Source: CAWJAP01 sp963834365
GTDB lineage: Bacteria > Acidobacteriota > Vicinamibacteria > Vicinamibacterales > Vicinamibacteraceae
Length of the DNA: 25,790 bases
Assembly: GCA_963834365.1 (NCBI GenBank)
Contig: CAWIBS010000015.1
Coordinates: 1 to 25,790 of the forward strand
Direction of reading: 5' to 3'
Shown piece by piece: positions 1 through 9,896 of the stretch. The first letter of the stretch is position 1, and each line of letters begins with the position of its first letter. A model generated the notes under the pieces. It was given only the letters and a program-made list of their open reading frames with translations. It searched no databases and was not told the DNA's origin. A program made the position numbers and the translations under genes.

Positions 1-2680
1 AGCGGCAGCAACAGGTACAGCGGCAGCGCCTCGTTCTTCATGCGCGACGAATCGCTGCAGGCCAACTCCTGGACCCGCAATCGCAGTCCCAACGCGATCG
101 AGAACTCGGGGCCGGCGCCGTTCGACTACAAGCAGTATGGCTATGCGTTCGGCGGTCCGCTGCCCTTCGGGATGTTCAAGGACCGGCTGTTCTTCTTCGG
201 CGCGCAGGAGTGGGTGGACTTCTACCAGGTCTCGACGAACACCACCACCGTGCCGACCGAGGCGATGCGGCGCGGCGACTTCAGCGAGCTGCTGAACCCG
301 AACAACGGGTTCTACAACGGCGCGCGAACCATCATGGATCCGACGACGGGCCAGCCGTTCCCGGGCAACGTCATTCCGACGAACCGTCTGTCGCCGAACG
401 GCGTCGCCTTCCTGAACACGTATCCGCTTCCGACGCCGGGGTTCCGTCAGGGCTCGTCGAACGTGATTCAGAACAGCGACGTCCCGACAGACCAGCGGAA
501 GGACAATATCCGCTTCGACTATCGTCTGAACAACTCCAACCAGTTCACGTATCGCTTCTCGGGATACAACTTCATCGAGCTGGCGGCCTTCAACGGCTCG
601 TTCCCGTACGCCCGGCGAATCATCGACCGGCCGAACAAGACGCAGACGGCGAGCTGGACCAGCACGGTCTCGAGCAACCTGATCAACGAGCTCAGCTACA
701 CGTACTCGCGGGACGACGTCTTCATCGACGTCTACACGGGCGACGATCTCTATCGGCGCAGCCGGACCGGCATCAACTACCCGTACATCTTCCCGTCGGG
801 GAAGGAGATCGACGACAAGATCCCGACGATCTCGCTGCCTGGGTTCGGCAACATCGACGGCGGGCCCTACCCGGCTTCCTCGGCCGGGCCGATTCACACG
901 TTCTCGAACGTGACGACCTACGTGCGCGGCCGGCACACGTTCAAGGGTGGGATCTCGTTCGGGTACTCGGGCGAGGACGACTTCGACCAGATCAACGTCA
1001 GCGCCATTCCTGGCGGCACGAACAACCAGAACGGCCGGTTCGAGTTCCTCGACAGCCGCGCCGGCGGCACGGGGACGGCGGTGTCCAACATGGCGCTCGG
1101 GCTGTTCTCGAACTACGCCGAGCTCGGCCAGCGCAACTTCACCGCGTGGCGTGCGCTGGCGACCGACGTCTTCGCGCAGGATTCCTGGAAGCCGAACAGC
1201 AAACTCACGATCGAGGGCGGCGTGCGCTGGGTCTACTGGCCGCCCTGGTACTCGACGACCAACAACATCTCGAACTTCGACCCGCGGTTCTACGACACGC
1301 AGAACCAGGCCGTGATCAATCCGGCCACCGGTCGTCTCACCAGCGGCCCCCGCTACAACGGCGTCGTCCTGCCGGGTGACGGGTTCGAGGGTGAAGCGCT
1401 CGATACGGACCTGGCGCAGGACCCGGTCGTCCTGGCGCTGTTCCGTGGCGAGCCGCGCGGCTTCTCGGACACGCACGGGAACGCGTTCGAACCCCGACTC
1501 GGCATCAGCTATTCCCTCAGCGAGAAGACGGTGCTCCGCGTCAGCGGCGGCGTGTTCCACAACCGTGTCACGTTGAACGACTCGACCCTGCTCGGCGGCA
1601 ACATTCCGTTCCAGCCACAGGTGACGGTCTCGAACGGCGGCGTCGACAACCCGGCGGGCGGCACGGTGGGTTCGGCGCGATCTGCCGTACGTGATCAACG
1701 CCCAGGACGTGGTGTTCAAGCACCCGACCGTCGTACATGTGGGCGACGGGCGTGCAGCGCGAGCTGCCGTTCGGTTTCGTCGCCGACGTCACCTACGTGG
1801 CTCGCAGTGGCCTCTACCTGCAGCGCGAGCGCAACATCAACCAGCTGCAGGCGGGGACCCTGCAGGCCAACCCCGGCGTCAACATCGCCGCACTGCGGCC
1901 GTACAAGGGGTATGGCATCATCCGGCTCTCAGAGAATGCCGGGAGGTCGATGTACCACAGCCTCCAGATCAGCGCCGATCGCCGATACAGCAACGGCCTG
2001 AAGGTAGGCGCTGCGTATACGCTCGGCAAGTCGGAGGACAACGCCAGCAACAAGCGCAACGTGCTGTGGAACACCTACGACGACACGCTGTACGAGGGGC
2101 CGTCGGACTACGACCGCCGCCACGTGCTCAACATCTACTACATCTACGACCTGCCGTTCTTCCGCGACCAGGACACGCTGACCGGCAAGCTTCTGGGCGG
2201 CTGGCAGGTGTCGGGCGCCACGTTCTTCCGAACCGGCACGCCGTTCTCGGTCGTCCGCGACAACGACATCGCGGGAGTCGGCGATGGCGGCTTTCGGCAG
2301 CCCGTGGACCTCGTCGGCGACCTGGGGGCCCGAACTTCGTGCTGTATGACGGCACGCCGGAGACGTTGGCGTTCAACACGGCGGCCTTCGCGCTGCCGGC
2401 CGCCGGCACGTTCGGCAACGCGCCCCGCAACCTGTTGAGAAACCCGGGCGAGCAGCAGTGGGACATCGCGCTGTTCAAGAACTTCGGCCTGGGCGGCGCG
2501 CGTAAGGTGCAGTTCCGGGCGGAGGCCTTCAACTTCCTCAACCACCCGAACCTGGGCGTCATCCGAAATGGCGAGCTTCAGGGTGCCGGATGGGCGGATC
2601 CGACGAACGCGAACTTCGGCGCGATCACGAGCAAGAGCGGATCGCGGGACATCCAGCTGAGCCTGCGGTTCCTGTTCTAA
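1..2680 (+). CDS. TonB-dependent receptor (Oar-like), 3' part, frameshifted
   Basis: Outer-membrane receptor thought to import large ligands, typically oligosaccharides or peptides, using TonB energy. The reading frame is already open at base 1, so the signal peptide, carboxypeptidase-regulatory-like domain and most of the plug lie outside the window. Visible family features are the GGPLPFGMFKDRLFFFG block near the start, which matches the 'GGPI..KDKLFFF' signature of Oar-like receptors, then repeated amphipathic beta-strand stretches (for example SNQFTYRFSGYN and KLTIEGGVRW), and a C-terminal strand ending in phenylalanine (LSLRFLF), as expected for an outer-membrane barrel. The frame changes near 1680 and 1730 (two apparent single-base insertions) and near 2325 (an apparent deletion). 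Protein similarity continues across each, so this is one gene. A hairpin starts 5 nt after the stop. Substrate is unknown. Family assignment is firm. Confidence 0.9.
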
Positions 2681-2684
2681 TCTG

Positions 2685-2711
2685 GCGTCGCGCGTCCTCA
2701 ACGCGCGACGC
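2685..2711. terminator. Stem-loop directly after the receptor stop codon
   Basis: A perfect 10-bp stem (gcgtcgcgcg / cgcgcgacgc) with a 7-nt loop begins 5 nt after the TAA of the TonB-dependent receptor. It has no T-tract, so it is not a canonical intrinsic terminator. It could stabilise the mRNA 3' end or be one unit of the local palindromic repeat family. Confidence 0.4.
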
Positions 2712-2879
2712 GGGCCGCCTTTGAATCGCGGCACTAATCCGGCGACCCTGGGCGGGTCGCCGGGCACCGCGATGGGCGGCGGTGGTTGATCTGGCGCCGC
2801 GTGACCTCATCACGCGGCGGCGGTTCTAGTTTGCGCCTCTCGCCCTGAGCTCGCAGCGCGGCGCCAAGTTCAGACCGAC

Positions 2880-2960
2880 AGCTCAGTTGTGTTGACAAAA
2901 GTGGGGCAGGCATTCAGGCCTGCCAGCCTGCCTGGGCCGGGCTGAAGCCCGGCGCCACGG
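2880..2960 (+). repeat. Divergent copy of the ~100-bp two-hairpin repeat (copy A)
   Basis: This stretch has the order 'gctcagttgtgttg', a GGCAGGC..GCCTGCC hairpin, a short spacer, a GCCGGGCtgaaGCCCGGC hairpin, then 'gccac'. That is the same order as the copy at 18318-18419 and in the same orientation. It is clearly more diverged than the 11157 and 18318 copies. Confidence 0.55.
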
Positions 2961-3444
2961 GTTAGTTTGGCGCCGCGGGTTCTCAACCCGCGGCGCGGCC
3001 GCCTTGAAATCGCGGCCCGGCGCCGCGACGGTGGCCTTTCTAGTCGCGACAACTCTTCATTTGACGAGCCTTGACGCCGCCGCGATGGAGCCGGTGCAAG
3101 TTGGGCCACCGCGCGCTTTCAGCGCGTGTCGAGCAAACCGATCCCGACTCATCGACCGGCTTCCAACACAGTTGAGCGGCCCCCTAACACGAGGCAGCCA
3201 CCAACGCCGCCATCGCGGCGCCGGCGCCCCGCCAAGGGTCGCCCGACCAGCGCCGCGATTTAAGAGGCGGCCTGCGGCGCCGCTGAGGGCTGGCGCCGCA
3301 AGACAACCTGCCGCCGCCCGCGCGGCCAGCGGGCCGCCGAGGCCCGCTGCATTGCTGCGCGGATTCCGGCGGCGCCGGCTGAGGGCCGGCGCCGCAAAAC
3401 AAACATCGTGTAAACTTGGGCGTTCTCATAGAGGTCCGTACCAG

Positions 3445-4502
3445 TTGAGACGACAACGACTTCTGGTCCTCGTGGCGGCGTCGCTCGGCGCATGGAGCGT
3501 GCTGGCTTCTCCCTCGTCGCTGCGCGGAGAGGCCCGGAGCGCATCGGGCACGCAGGCGGCCGCCGCGAAGCTCGAGGCCTACACCGAGACGATTCCCGAC
3601 ACCGCGGTGACCTTCGACATGGTCGCCGATTCCCGGCGGGACCTTCATGATGGGCAGCCCGGCGAACGAGGCGGGCCGCGAGCCCGACGAGGGGCCGCCG
3701 GTGCAGGTGAAGCTCCAGCCGTTCTGGATGGGGAAGGTCGAGGTCACCTGGAGCGAATACGACCTGTTCGCGTTCGCCAAGCGCGTCCGCCGCAAGCCCG
3801 GCGAGACGCCCACCGGCGCCGACGCGGTCTCGAAGCCGACGCCGCCCTACGCCGACGAGTCGTGGGGCTTCGGCAAGGAGACGCAACCCGCCATCGGCAT
3901 GATGTGGCACGCCGCCGCCGAGTACTGCCGGTGGCTGTCGGCCAAGACCGGCAAGACCTATCGTCTGCCGACCGAGGCCGAATGGGAATACGCCGCGCGC
4001 GCCGGGACGACGACGCCGTGGTCGTCGGGGGCGGCGACCGGACAGTCTCAAGGACGTGGCATGGTACGGGGCGAACTCCGACGCCAAGCCTCACGTCGGC
4101 GCCCAGAAGAAGCCGAATGCCTGGGGCCTGTTCGACATGCACGGCAACGTCGCCGAGTGGGTCGTCGATCAGTACGATCCGAAGCGCTACGCGACGCTGG
4201 GCAGCGGCCCGAAGCCGCTGATCGCCCCGGTGCTCGTCCCGGGCGAAGCCCGCTATCCACACGTCGTGCGCGGCGGCGGATTCGAAGACGAGCCCGCGAA
4301 GCTGCGCAGCGCCGCGCGCCGGTCCTCGAATCACGAGTGGAGCCGCCGCGATCCGCAACTGCCGCAGAGCATCTGGTGGCACACCGACGCCATCTACGTC
4401 GGGTTCCGGCTGGTTCGGCCGGTGGAAGAGACCGAAAGCTTGAAGGCGTTTGCGTCGAAGATCACCCGCGAGAGCGCGGACTATCGAAGTAGGCGGGAAT
4501 GA
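3445..4502 (+). CDS. Exported formylglycine-generating-enzyme (SUMF1/FGE-sulfatase domain) family protein
   Basis: The likely start is TTG at 3445. It has GAGG about 10 nt upstream and opens a clear signal peptide (LRRQRLLVLVAASLGAWSVLA). The product, about 352 residues, is probably periplasmic or surface-exposed. The FGE-sulfatase fold is shown by IPGGTFMMGSP at about residue 62, EVTWSEYDLF, the hallmark YRLPTEAEWEYAARAGT, NAWGLFDMHGNVAEWV, and a terminal VRGGGF...LRSAARR...VGFRLVRP. The catalytic cysteines that true sulfatase-maturing FGEs carry in this last block are absent, so formylglycine formation is unlikely. A structural or ligand-binding role, as in other SUMF1-like proteins, is more probable. 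Frame changes near 3628 and 4040 each look like one inserted base. No sulfatase gene is seen in the window. The family is certain and the function unknown. Confidence 0.88.
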
Positions 4503-4624
4503 CGGCAGCGGCGGAGCTAAAGCTCCGCGCTACCGGTGAGTCGATGAGATGTCGCTAGTAGGCGGGGCTTCAGCCCCGCCAACCTGTAGGGCGGGGCCTT
4601 AGCCCCGCCGACAAGGAGCACACC
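4503..4624. repeat. Three GCxxGAGCT/GGCGGGGCT-type hairpins between FGE-like and Gfo genes
   Basis: Three short perfect hairpins follow one another: gcggagct/agctccgc at 4511-4518/4521-4528, ggcggggct/agccccgcc at 4561-4569/4572-4580, and ggcggggc/gccccgcc at 4590-4597/4602-4609. The last lies just before 'acaaggagca', which contains the likely ribosome binding site (AAGGAG) of the next gene. Confidence 0.75.
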
Positions 4625-5915
<1,291 letters not shown>

Positions 5916-6042
5916 AGGCTGCGGGCTGCAGGCTGCCGGCTACGGAAGAGCACTTGCCGGGCACCGGAAGCCGGTAGTGCGGAGCCCGTCAGCCTGACGT
6001 GACTGATGAGGGCGCGGCTTCAGCCCTGCCACCGGAGGCCGT
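5916..6042. other. Gap between the two Gfo/Idh/MocA genes with one imperfect hairpin
   Basis: The gap is 127 nt with no gene seen. It contains one imperfect copy of the GGCTTCAGCC-type hairpin at 6011-6030 (ggcgcggct tc agccctgcc), with one mismatch and one wobble pair. It sits about 12 nt upstream of the next start codon. Confidence 0.5.
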
Positions 6043-7255
6043 ATGACGCATTCCGAGCCATTCCCGGCGCCCATGCGCAGGGCAGCGATGAAATTCGGGT
6101 CGGCGTGATCGGCTGCGGCGGCCGCGGCACGGGCGCCGCGCATGAACTGCCGTCAACGCCGCCGAAGGCGTGACGCATCGTCGCGATGGCCGACGCCTTC
6201 CAGGATCGGCTCGACTCGTCGCGCAAGATCCTGACCGAGCGCGGCGGCGACAAGATGAGCGTCACCGACGAGACGGCGTTCGTCGGGCTCGACGCCTACC
6301 AGAAGGTGCTCGCGACCGACGTCAACTACGTCATCCTGGCCGCGCCTCCGGGCTTCCGGCCCGAGCACTCAAGGCGGCCGTCGACGGCCGGGAAGCACAT
6401 CTTCGCGCGAGAAGCCGGTCGCCGTGGACGGCGCCGGCGTCCGCAGCTGCCTCGAGACCTACGACGCGATCAACAAGAAGGGCCTCGGCCTGGTTGCCGG
6501 CACGCTCTACCGCCACCACACCGGCTACCTCGAGTCCATCAAGCGCGTGCACGACGGCCAGATCGGCGACATCGTCGGCGCGTGGGGCTGGTACAACACC
6601 GACCGAACTCTGGAAGCACGAGCGGAAGCCCGAGTGGAGCGACCTCGAGTTCCAGATGCGCAACTGGCTGTACTACACGTGGCTGTCCGGCGATCACCTC
6701 GTCGAGCAGGCCGTCCACAACGTCGACGCGCTCAACTGGATCATGCGCGCCAACCCGGTGCGGGCGGTCGGCGACGGGCGGCCGCCAGACGCGCACGGCG
6801 CCCGAGTTCGGCCACATCTACGACCACTTCGCCATCGACTACGAGTATCCCGAACGGCGTGCACGTCCACATGTTCTGCCGCCAGCAGGACGGCTGCGAT
6901 AAGAAGGTCGCCAACGAGGTGATCGGAACGAAGGGCCGCGCCTTCATCCTGCCGCAGTGGTACATCACCGGCGAGAATCCCTGGAAGCTCGAGACGCCGC
7001 TCGAACGACGCCTACGTCGACGGAGCACACCGAATCTGATCACGAGCATCCGCGCCGGCAAGCCGCTCAACGAGCTGAAGCAGGTTGCCGAAAGCACGCT
7101 CGTCTGCCATCCTCGGCCGCGAGGCGGCCTACACGGGCAGCGCGATGACGTGGGAGCAGGCGCTCGCCACGCCGAGCCAGTGGCCCGCGAAGCTCGAATG
7201 GGGGCCGATGCCGGTGCCACCGGTGCCGATGCCGGGCCAGGCGACCAACGAGTAG
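6043..7255 (+). CDS. Gfo/Idh/MocA family oxidoreductase, copy 2 (signal sequence apparently lost)
   Basis: Paralogue of the preceding gene with similarity over its whole length. It shares the NAD-binding IRVGVIGCGGRGTGAA, the EKPVAVDGAG block after KHIF, the RHHTGYLESIKRVHDGQIGDIVG helix, YYTWLSGDHLVEQAVHNVDALNW and a proline-rich tail MPVPPVPMPGQATNE. The chosen ATG at 6043 follows GGAGG. Only about five codons separate it from the IPGAHAQGSDE sequence that follows the Tat signal in copy 1. About 25 residues of twin-arginine leader are therefore missing, either really or through assembly loss. Frame changes occur near 6055, 6145, 6370, 6390, 6410, 6605, 6780, 6850, 7005 and 7110. A repeat copy begins 3 nt after the TAG stop. 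Predicted role is oxidation or reduction of a sugar-like substrate alongside copy 1. Confidence 0.86.
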
Positions 7256-7258
7256 ACA

Positions 7259-7335
7259 GATGTGGCGCAGGGCTTCAGCCCCGCCCGGGCCGGCACGGCC
7301 CGGGCCAAGCCCCCGCGCCACGTTGGCGGGTCCGC
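7259..7335 (+). repeat. Divergent copy of the two-hairpin repeat (copy B)
   Basis: The segment starts with gatgtggcgcag and ends with ccacgttggcgggtccgcc, matching the start and end of the core of the copy at 18318-18419 in the same orientation. The internal hairpins differ: a GGGCTTCAGCCCC element followed by a perfect gcccgggccg/cggcccgggc stem at 7283-7292/7296-7305. It begins 3 nt after the stop codon of the second Gfo gene. Confidence 0.55.
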
Positions 7336-7382
7336 CCTGCAAGCGTGCGGATTCCCGTCTTCGTGACACCTCCGCCTGCTGG

Positions 7383-8391
7383 GTGATTGCCTGGGCTGTC
7401 GCCCTGTCGGCGGCAGCCCCGGATGCGGCGACCGAGCGTGTCGCGTCCTCGAGCGCTACGAATCGAGCCAGCCCCACATGGGCACGCTCGTGCGCATCAC
7501 GCTGTACGCGGAGACGCGCGCGCAGGCGGACGCCGCGTTTCACGCCGGCTTCGAGCGCATCGCGGCGCTCGATCGGATGCTGAGCGACTACCGTCCCGAC
7601 AGCGAGCTCAGTCAGTTGGCGACACATGCCGGCGCGGGCCCCGTTCCGGATCAGCGACGATCTGTTCGTCGTGCTGTCGGCGTCACAGCACATGGCCGAG
7701 CGCACGGCTGGCGCGTTCGACATGACTGCCGGCGCGCTCACGCACCTGTGGCGGCGAGCGCGGCGCTTGAGCGAGCTGCCCGACGACGAGCGGGTGGCGC
7801 GCGCGCGCGACCGCTCCGGCTATCGCTGGCTGGTGCTCGACCCGATCGCCCGCACGGCGACGGTGATCGAAAGCGGGCATCGAGCTCGATGCCGGCGGCA
7901 TTGCGAAGGGCTATGCCGCTGACGCGGCGCGCGAGGCCATCGCCCGCCAGGGAGTGTCACGCGCGCTGGTGGCCGTCGGCGGCGACGTCGTCGCCGGCGA
8001 TCCGCCGCCGGGGCTGGCGGGGTGGGCGGTGGCCCTCGAGGGCCTGGCGCTTCCGGGCGCGCCGATGCTGCCCCCCGTGTCCCTGACGCAGGCGGCGATC
8101 TCCTCCTCCGGCGACGCCGAACAGTGGATGACCGCCGGCGGCGTGCGCTACTCTCACATCCTCGACTTGCGCACCGGCTGGCCCATGACGGGCCGTAGCT
8201 GCACGAGCGTCATCGCGCCACGCGGGCTCGATGCCGACGCGCTCGACACGGCGGTGGCCATCCTCGGTCCCGATGCCGGCGGCCGGTTGATCGAGGACGA
8301 GCCAGGCGCGGCGGCGCTGTGGATGATCGCCGACGACAACGGGAACGTCAGCGTCCGGCGTTCCGCGCGGTGGCCCAGACGCCGGAGCTGA
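7383..8391 (+). CDS. apbE: FAD:protein FMN transferase (ApbE family)
   Basis: ApbE proteins transfer FMN from FAD to a Thr or Ser of target flavoproteins, usually outside the cytoplasmic membrane. The N-terminus looks like a signal peptide (VIAWAVALSAAAPDA). GTG at 7383 is a plausible start but upstream starts cannot be excluded. Diagnostic motifs are HMGTLVRITLYA near the start, GAFDMTAGALTHLW (the family's 'fD.t.g.l..lw'), ELDAGGIAKGYAADAA encoded at about 7885-7930, ALVAVGGDVVAGDPP, and YSHILDLRTGWPM followed by DALDTAVAILGPDAG. Length is about 336 residues, normal for the family. Frame changes lie near 7455, 7640 and 7878; the C-terminal half is clean. The TGA stop lies inside a 20-bp repeat (8388-8407), so the last few residues may come from the repeat. 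No FMN_bind-domain target is seen in the window. Confidence 0.9.
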
Positions 8392-8446
8392 AGGTCCGGC
8401 CTGCCGGATCCCTGGGCCCGCCGGACCTGAAGGTCCGGCCTGCCGG
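8388..8446 (+). repeat. Pair of 20-bp direct repeats with a palindrome, overlapping the apbE stop
   Basis: The 20-mer ctgaaggtccggcctgccgg occurs exactly at 8388-8407 and at 8427-8446. The second copy is part of a perfect hairpin gccggacct/aggtccggc at 8420-8428/8431-8439. The TGA stop codon of apbE (8389-8391) is inside the first copy. The same palindrome recurs at 19983-20002. Confidence 0.8.
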
Positions 8447-8569
8447 GATCCTCGACGGTACCGGGATCCTCGAGCGGGCTTTAGCTCCGGCGGGGCTTCG
8501 AGCACCGCAGACTAGGACCGACGACCGAAGACTAAGACCGATCGCCAGCGCAGAGTCGCGAGCCACCCA
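8392..8569. other. apbE to MFS intergenic region
   Basis: The 178-nt gap begins with the repeat pair listed separately and goes on with a degenerate gagcgggctttagctccggc palindrome. After that come two similar short units, 'ctaggaccgacgaccgaaga' and 'ctaagaccgatcg'. No promoter can be recognised with confidence and no gene is seen. Confidence 0.4.
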
Positions 8570-9778
8570 TGTCCCCATCCGTCCGCCTCAAACTCTCCGT
8601 GATGATGTTCCTCCAGGTACTTCGTCTGGGGGTGCTGGTACGTCACCATGGGGACCTACCTCAATGCAGACGCTGAAGTTCGACGGCCCCAGATCGGCCT
8701 GGCGTACGGCGCGACTGCGCTTGCGGCCATGATCTCGCCGTTCTTCGTCGGCATGGTGGCCGACCGGTTCTTCTCGACCGAGAAGCATCCTCGCGGTCAC
8801 TGCACCTCGTCGGCGCGGTGCTGCTGCTTCTACGTCTCGACGCTGACGACGTTCGGCACGTTCTATCCCGTGCTGATCGCCTACACGCTGTGCTACATGC
8901 CGACGCTGGCGCTGACCAACTCGCTGTCGTTCCAGCAGATGACCGATCCCGGGCAAGAGTTCCCGGGCGTGCGCGTGCTCGGCACGATCGGCTGGATTGC
9001 CGCCGGGCTACGTGATCGGGTACCTGGCCTTCGGAGCGAGTCGGCGGCCATGTTCCAGATCGCGGCCGGGGCATCGGTGGTCATGAGCCTCTATTCGCTT
9101 CGCCCTCCCGCACACGCCGCCCGCCAAGCTGGGGCACGCGGTGACGCCGCGTGACATCCTCGGGCTCGATGCGCTGGCGCTCATGAAGGAGCGCTCGTTC
9201 GCCATCTTCGTCCTCGGCTCGTTCCTCGTCTGCATTCCGCTGCAGTTCTACTACGCGTTCGCCGAACCCGTTCCTCAGCGAGCTCGGGCGTCGAGAACGC
9301 CGCCGGCAAGATGACGCTCGGCCAGATGTCGGAGATCTTCTTCATGCTCGTCATGCCGTTGTTCTTCGTGCGCCTCGGCGTGAAGTGGATGCTCATCGTC
9401 GGCATGCTCGCCTGGACTGACTGCGGTACCTGTTGTTCGCCTGGGGCGACGCGGGCGCCCCTCGATGTGGATGCTCTATCTCGGCATCCTGCTGCACGGG
9501 ATCTGCTACGACTTCTTCTTCGTCACGGGCCAGATCTACGTGGACAAGCGGGCGCCGGGCGACCTGCGCGGCGCGGCGCAGGGCTTCATCGCCTTCGTCA
9601 CGCTCGGCTTCGGCATGTTCATCGGCTCGTGGCTTCGGGCCGTCGTCGCTGGATATGTACCGCGTCGACGGGGCCGTCCCGCACGACTGGTCGCGCGATC
9701 TGGCTCGTGCCCGCCGCGATGGCCGGGTTCGTCCTCGTCCTGTTCGCGCTGTTCTTCCAGGACCGCAACGACTCGTAG
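8570..9778 (+). CDS. NupG/XapB-type nucleoside:H+ symporter family MFS transporter (heavily frameshifted)
   Basis: Inner-membrane major-facilitator permease of the Nuc_H_symport family. In sugar-degradation loci of Acidobacteriota and Bacteroidota such proteins are likely sugar or sugar-derivative importers rather than true nucleoside carriers. The start ATG at 8570 gives MSPSVRLKLSVMMFLQYFVWG once one extra base is ignored, the standard opening of the family. Further signatures are AYGATALAAMISPFFVGMVADRFF, ANPF-like segments preceded by IPLQFYYAFA, GQMSEIFFMLVMPLFF, and LYLGILLHGICYDFFFVTGQ followed by YVDKRAP. The C-terminus has a hydrophobic last helix (PAAMAGFVLVLFALFF). About 403 residues and twelve hydrophobic segments are expected. 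Around ten frame changes are scattered from 8615 to 9700, the densest in the window. Function as a transporter is firm; substrate is unknown. Confidence 0.87.
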
Positions 9779-9896
9779 TTCCGGCTTTAGGGACCGTGCG
9801 AGGCGAGGTCCGCAACTTAGGAGGTGGGTCCGTGCTGAACGGACACGATAAACCACGGGTATTGAGTCGGCTCGGCGTGGGCTCTGCAGGTGGCAC
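9779..9896. other. MFS to esterase intergenic region
   Basis: The 118-nt gap has no gene. It contains an isolated Shine-Dalgarno-like 'ttaggaggtggg' near 9819-9830 with no convincing short reading frame behind it. The ATG at 9897 is preceded by 'gcaggtggcac'. Confidence 0.3.

Larger units (their letters stand above)
2681..3444. repeat. Hairpin-rich intergenic region (764 nt)
   Basis: No convincing gene is seen here. The gap is filled with GC-rich inverted repeats: 2685-2694/2702-2711 (10-bp arms), 2741-2748/2754-2761 (8), 2795-2804/2810-2819 (10), 2905-2911/2918-2924 (7), 2936-2942/2947-2953 (7), 2970-2981/2985-2996 (12), 3273-3281/3292-3300 (9) and 3369-3379/3385-3395 (11). Two of the hairpins (2685-2711 and 2970-2996) are followed by nearly the same tail, close to GGCCGCCTTTGAATCGCGGC. 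The same tail occurs inverted at 3252-3272. The segment therefore looks like an accumulation of small palindromic elements rather than unique regulatory DNA. Confidence 0.75.

Noticed and set aside
3004..3444. Possible N-terminal extension of the FGE-like gene back to 3004
   Set aside because: The upstream part is translated palindromic repeat sequence. The signal peptide and ribosome binding site support the TTG at 3445.
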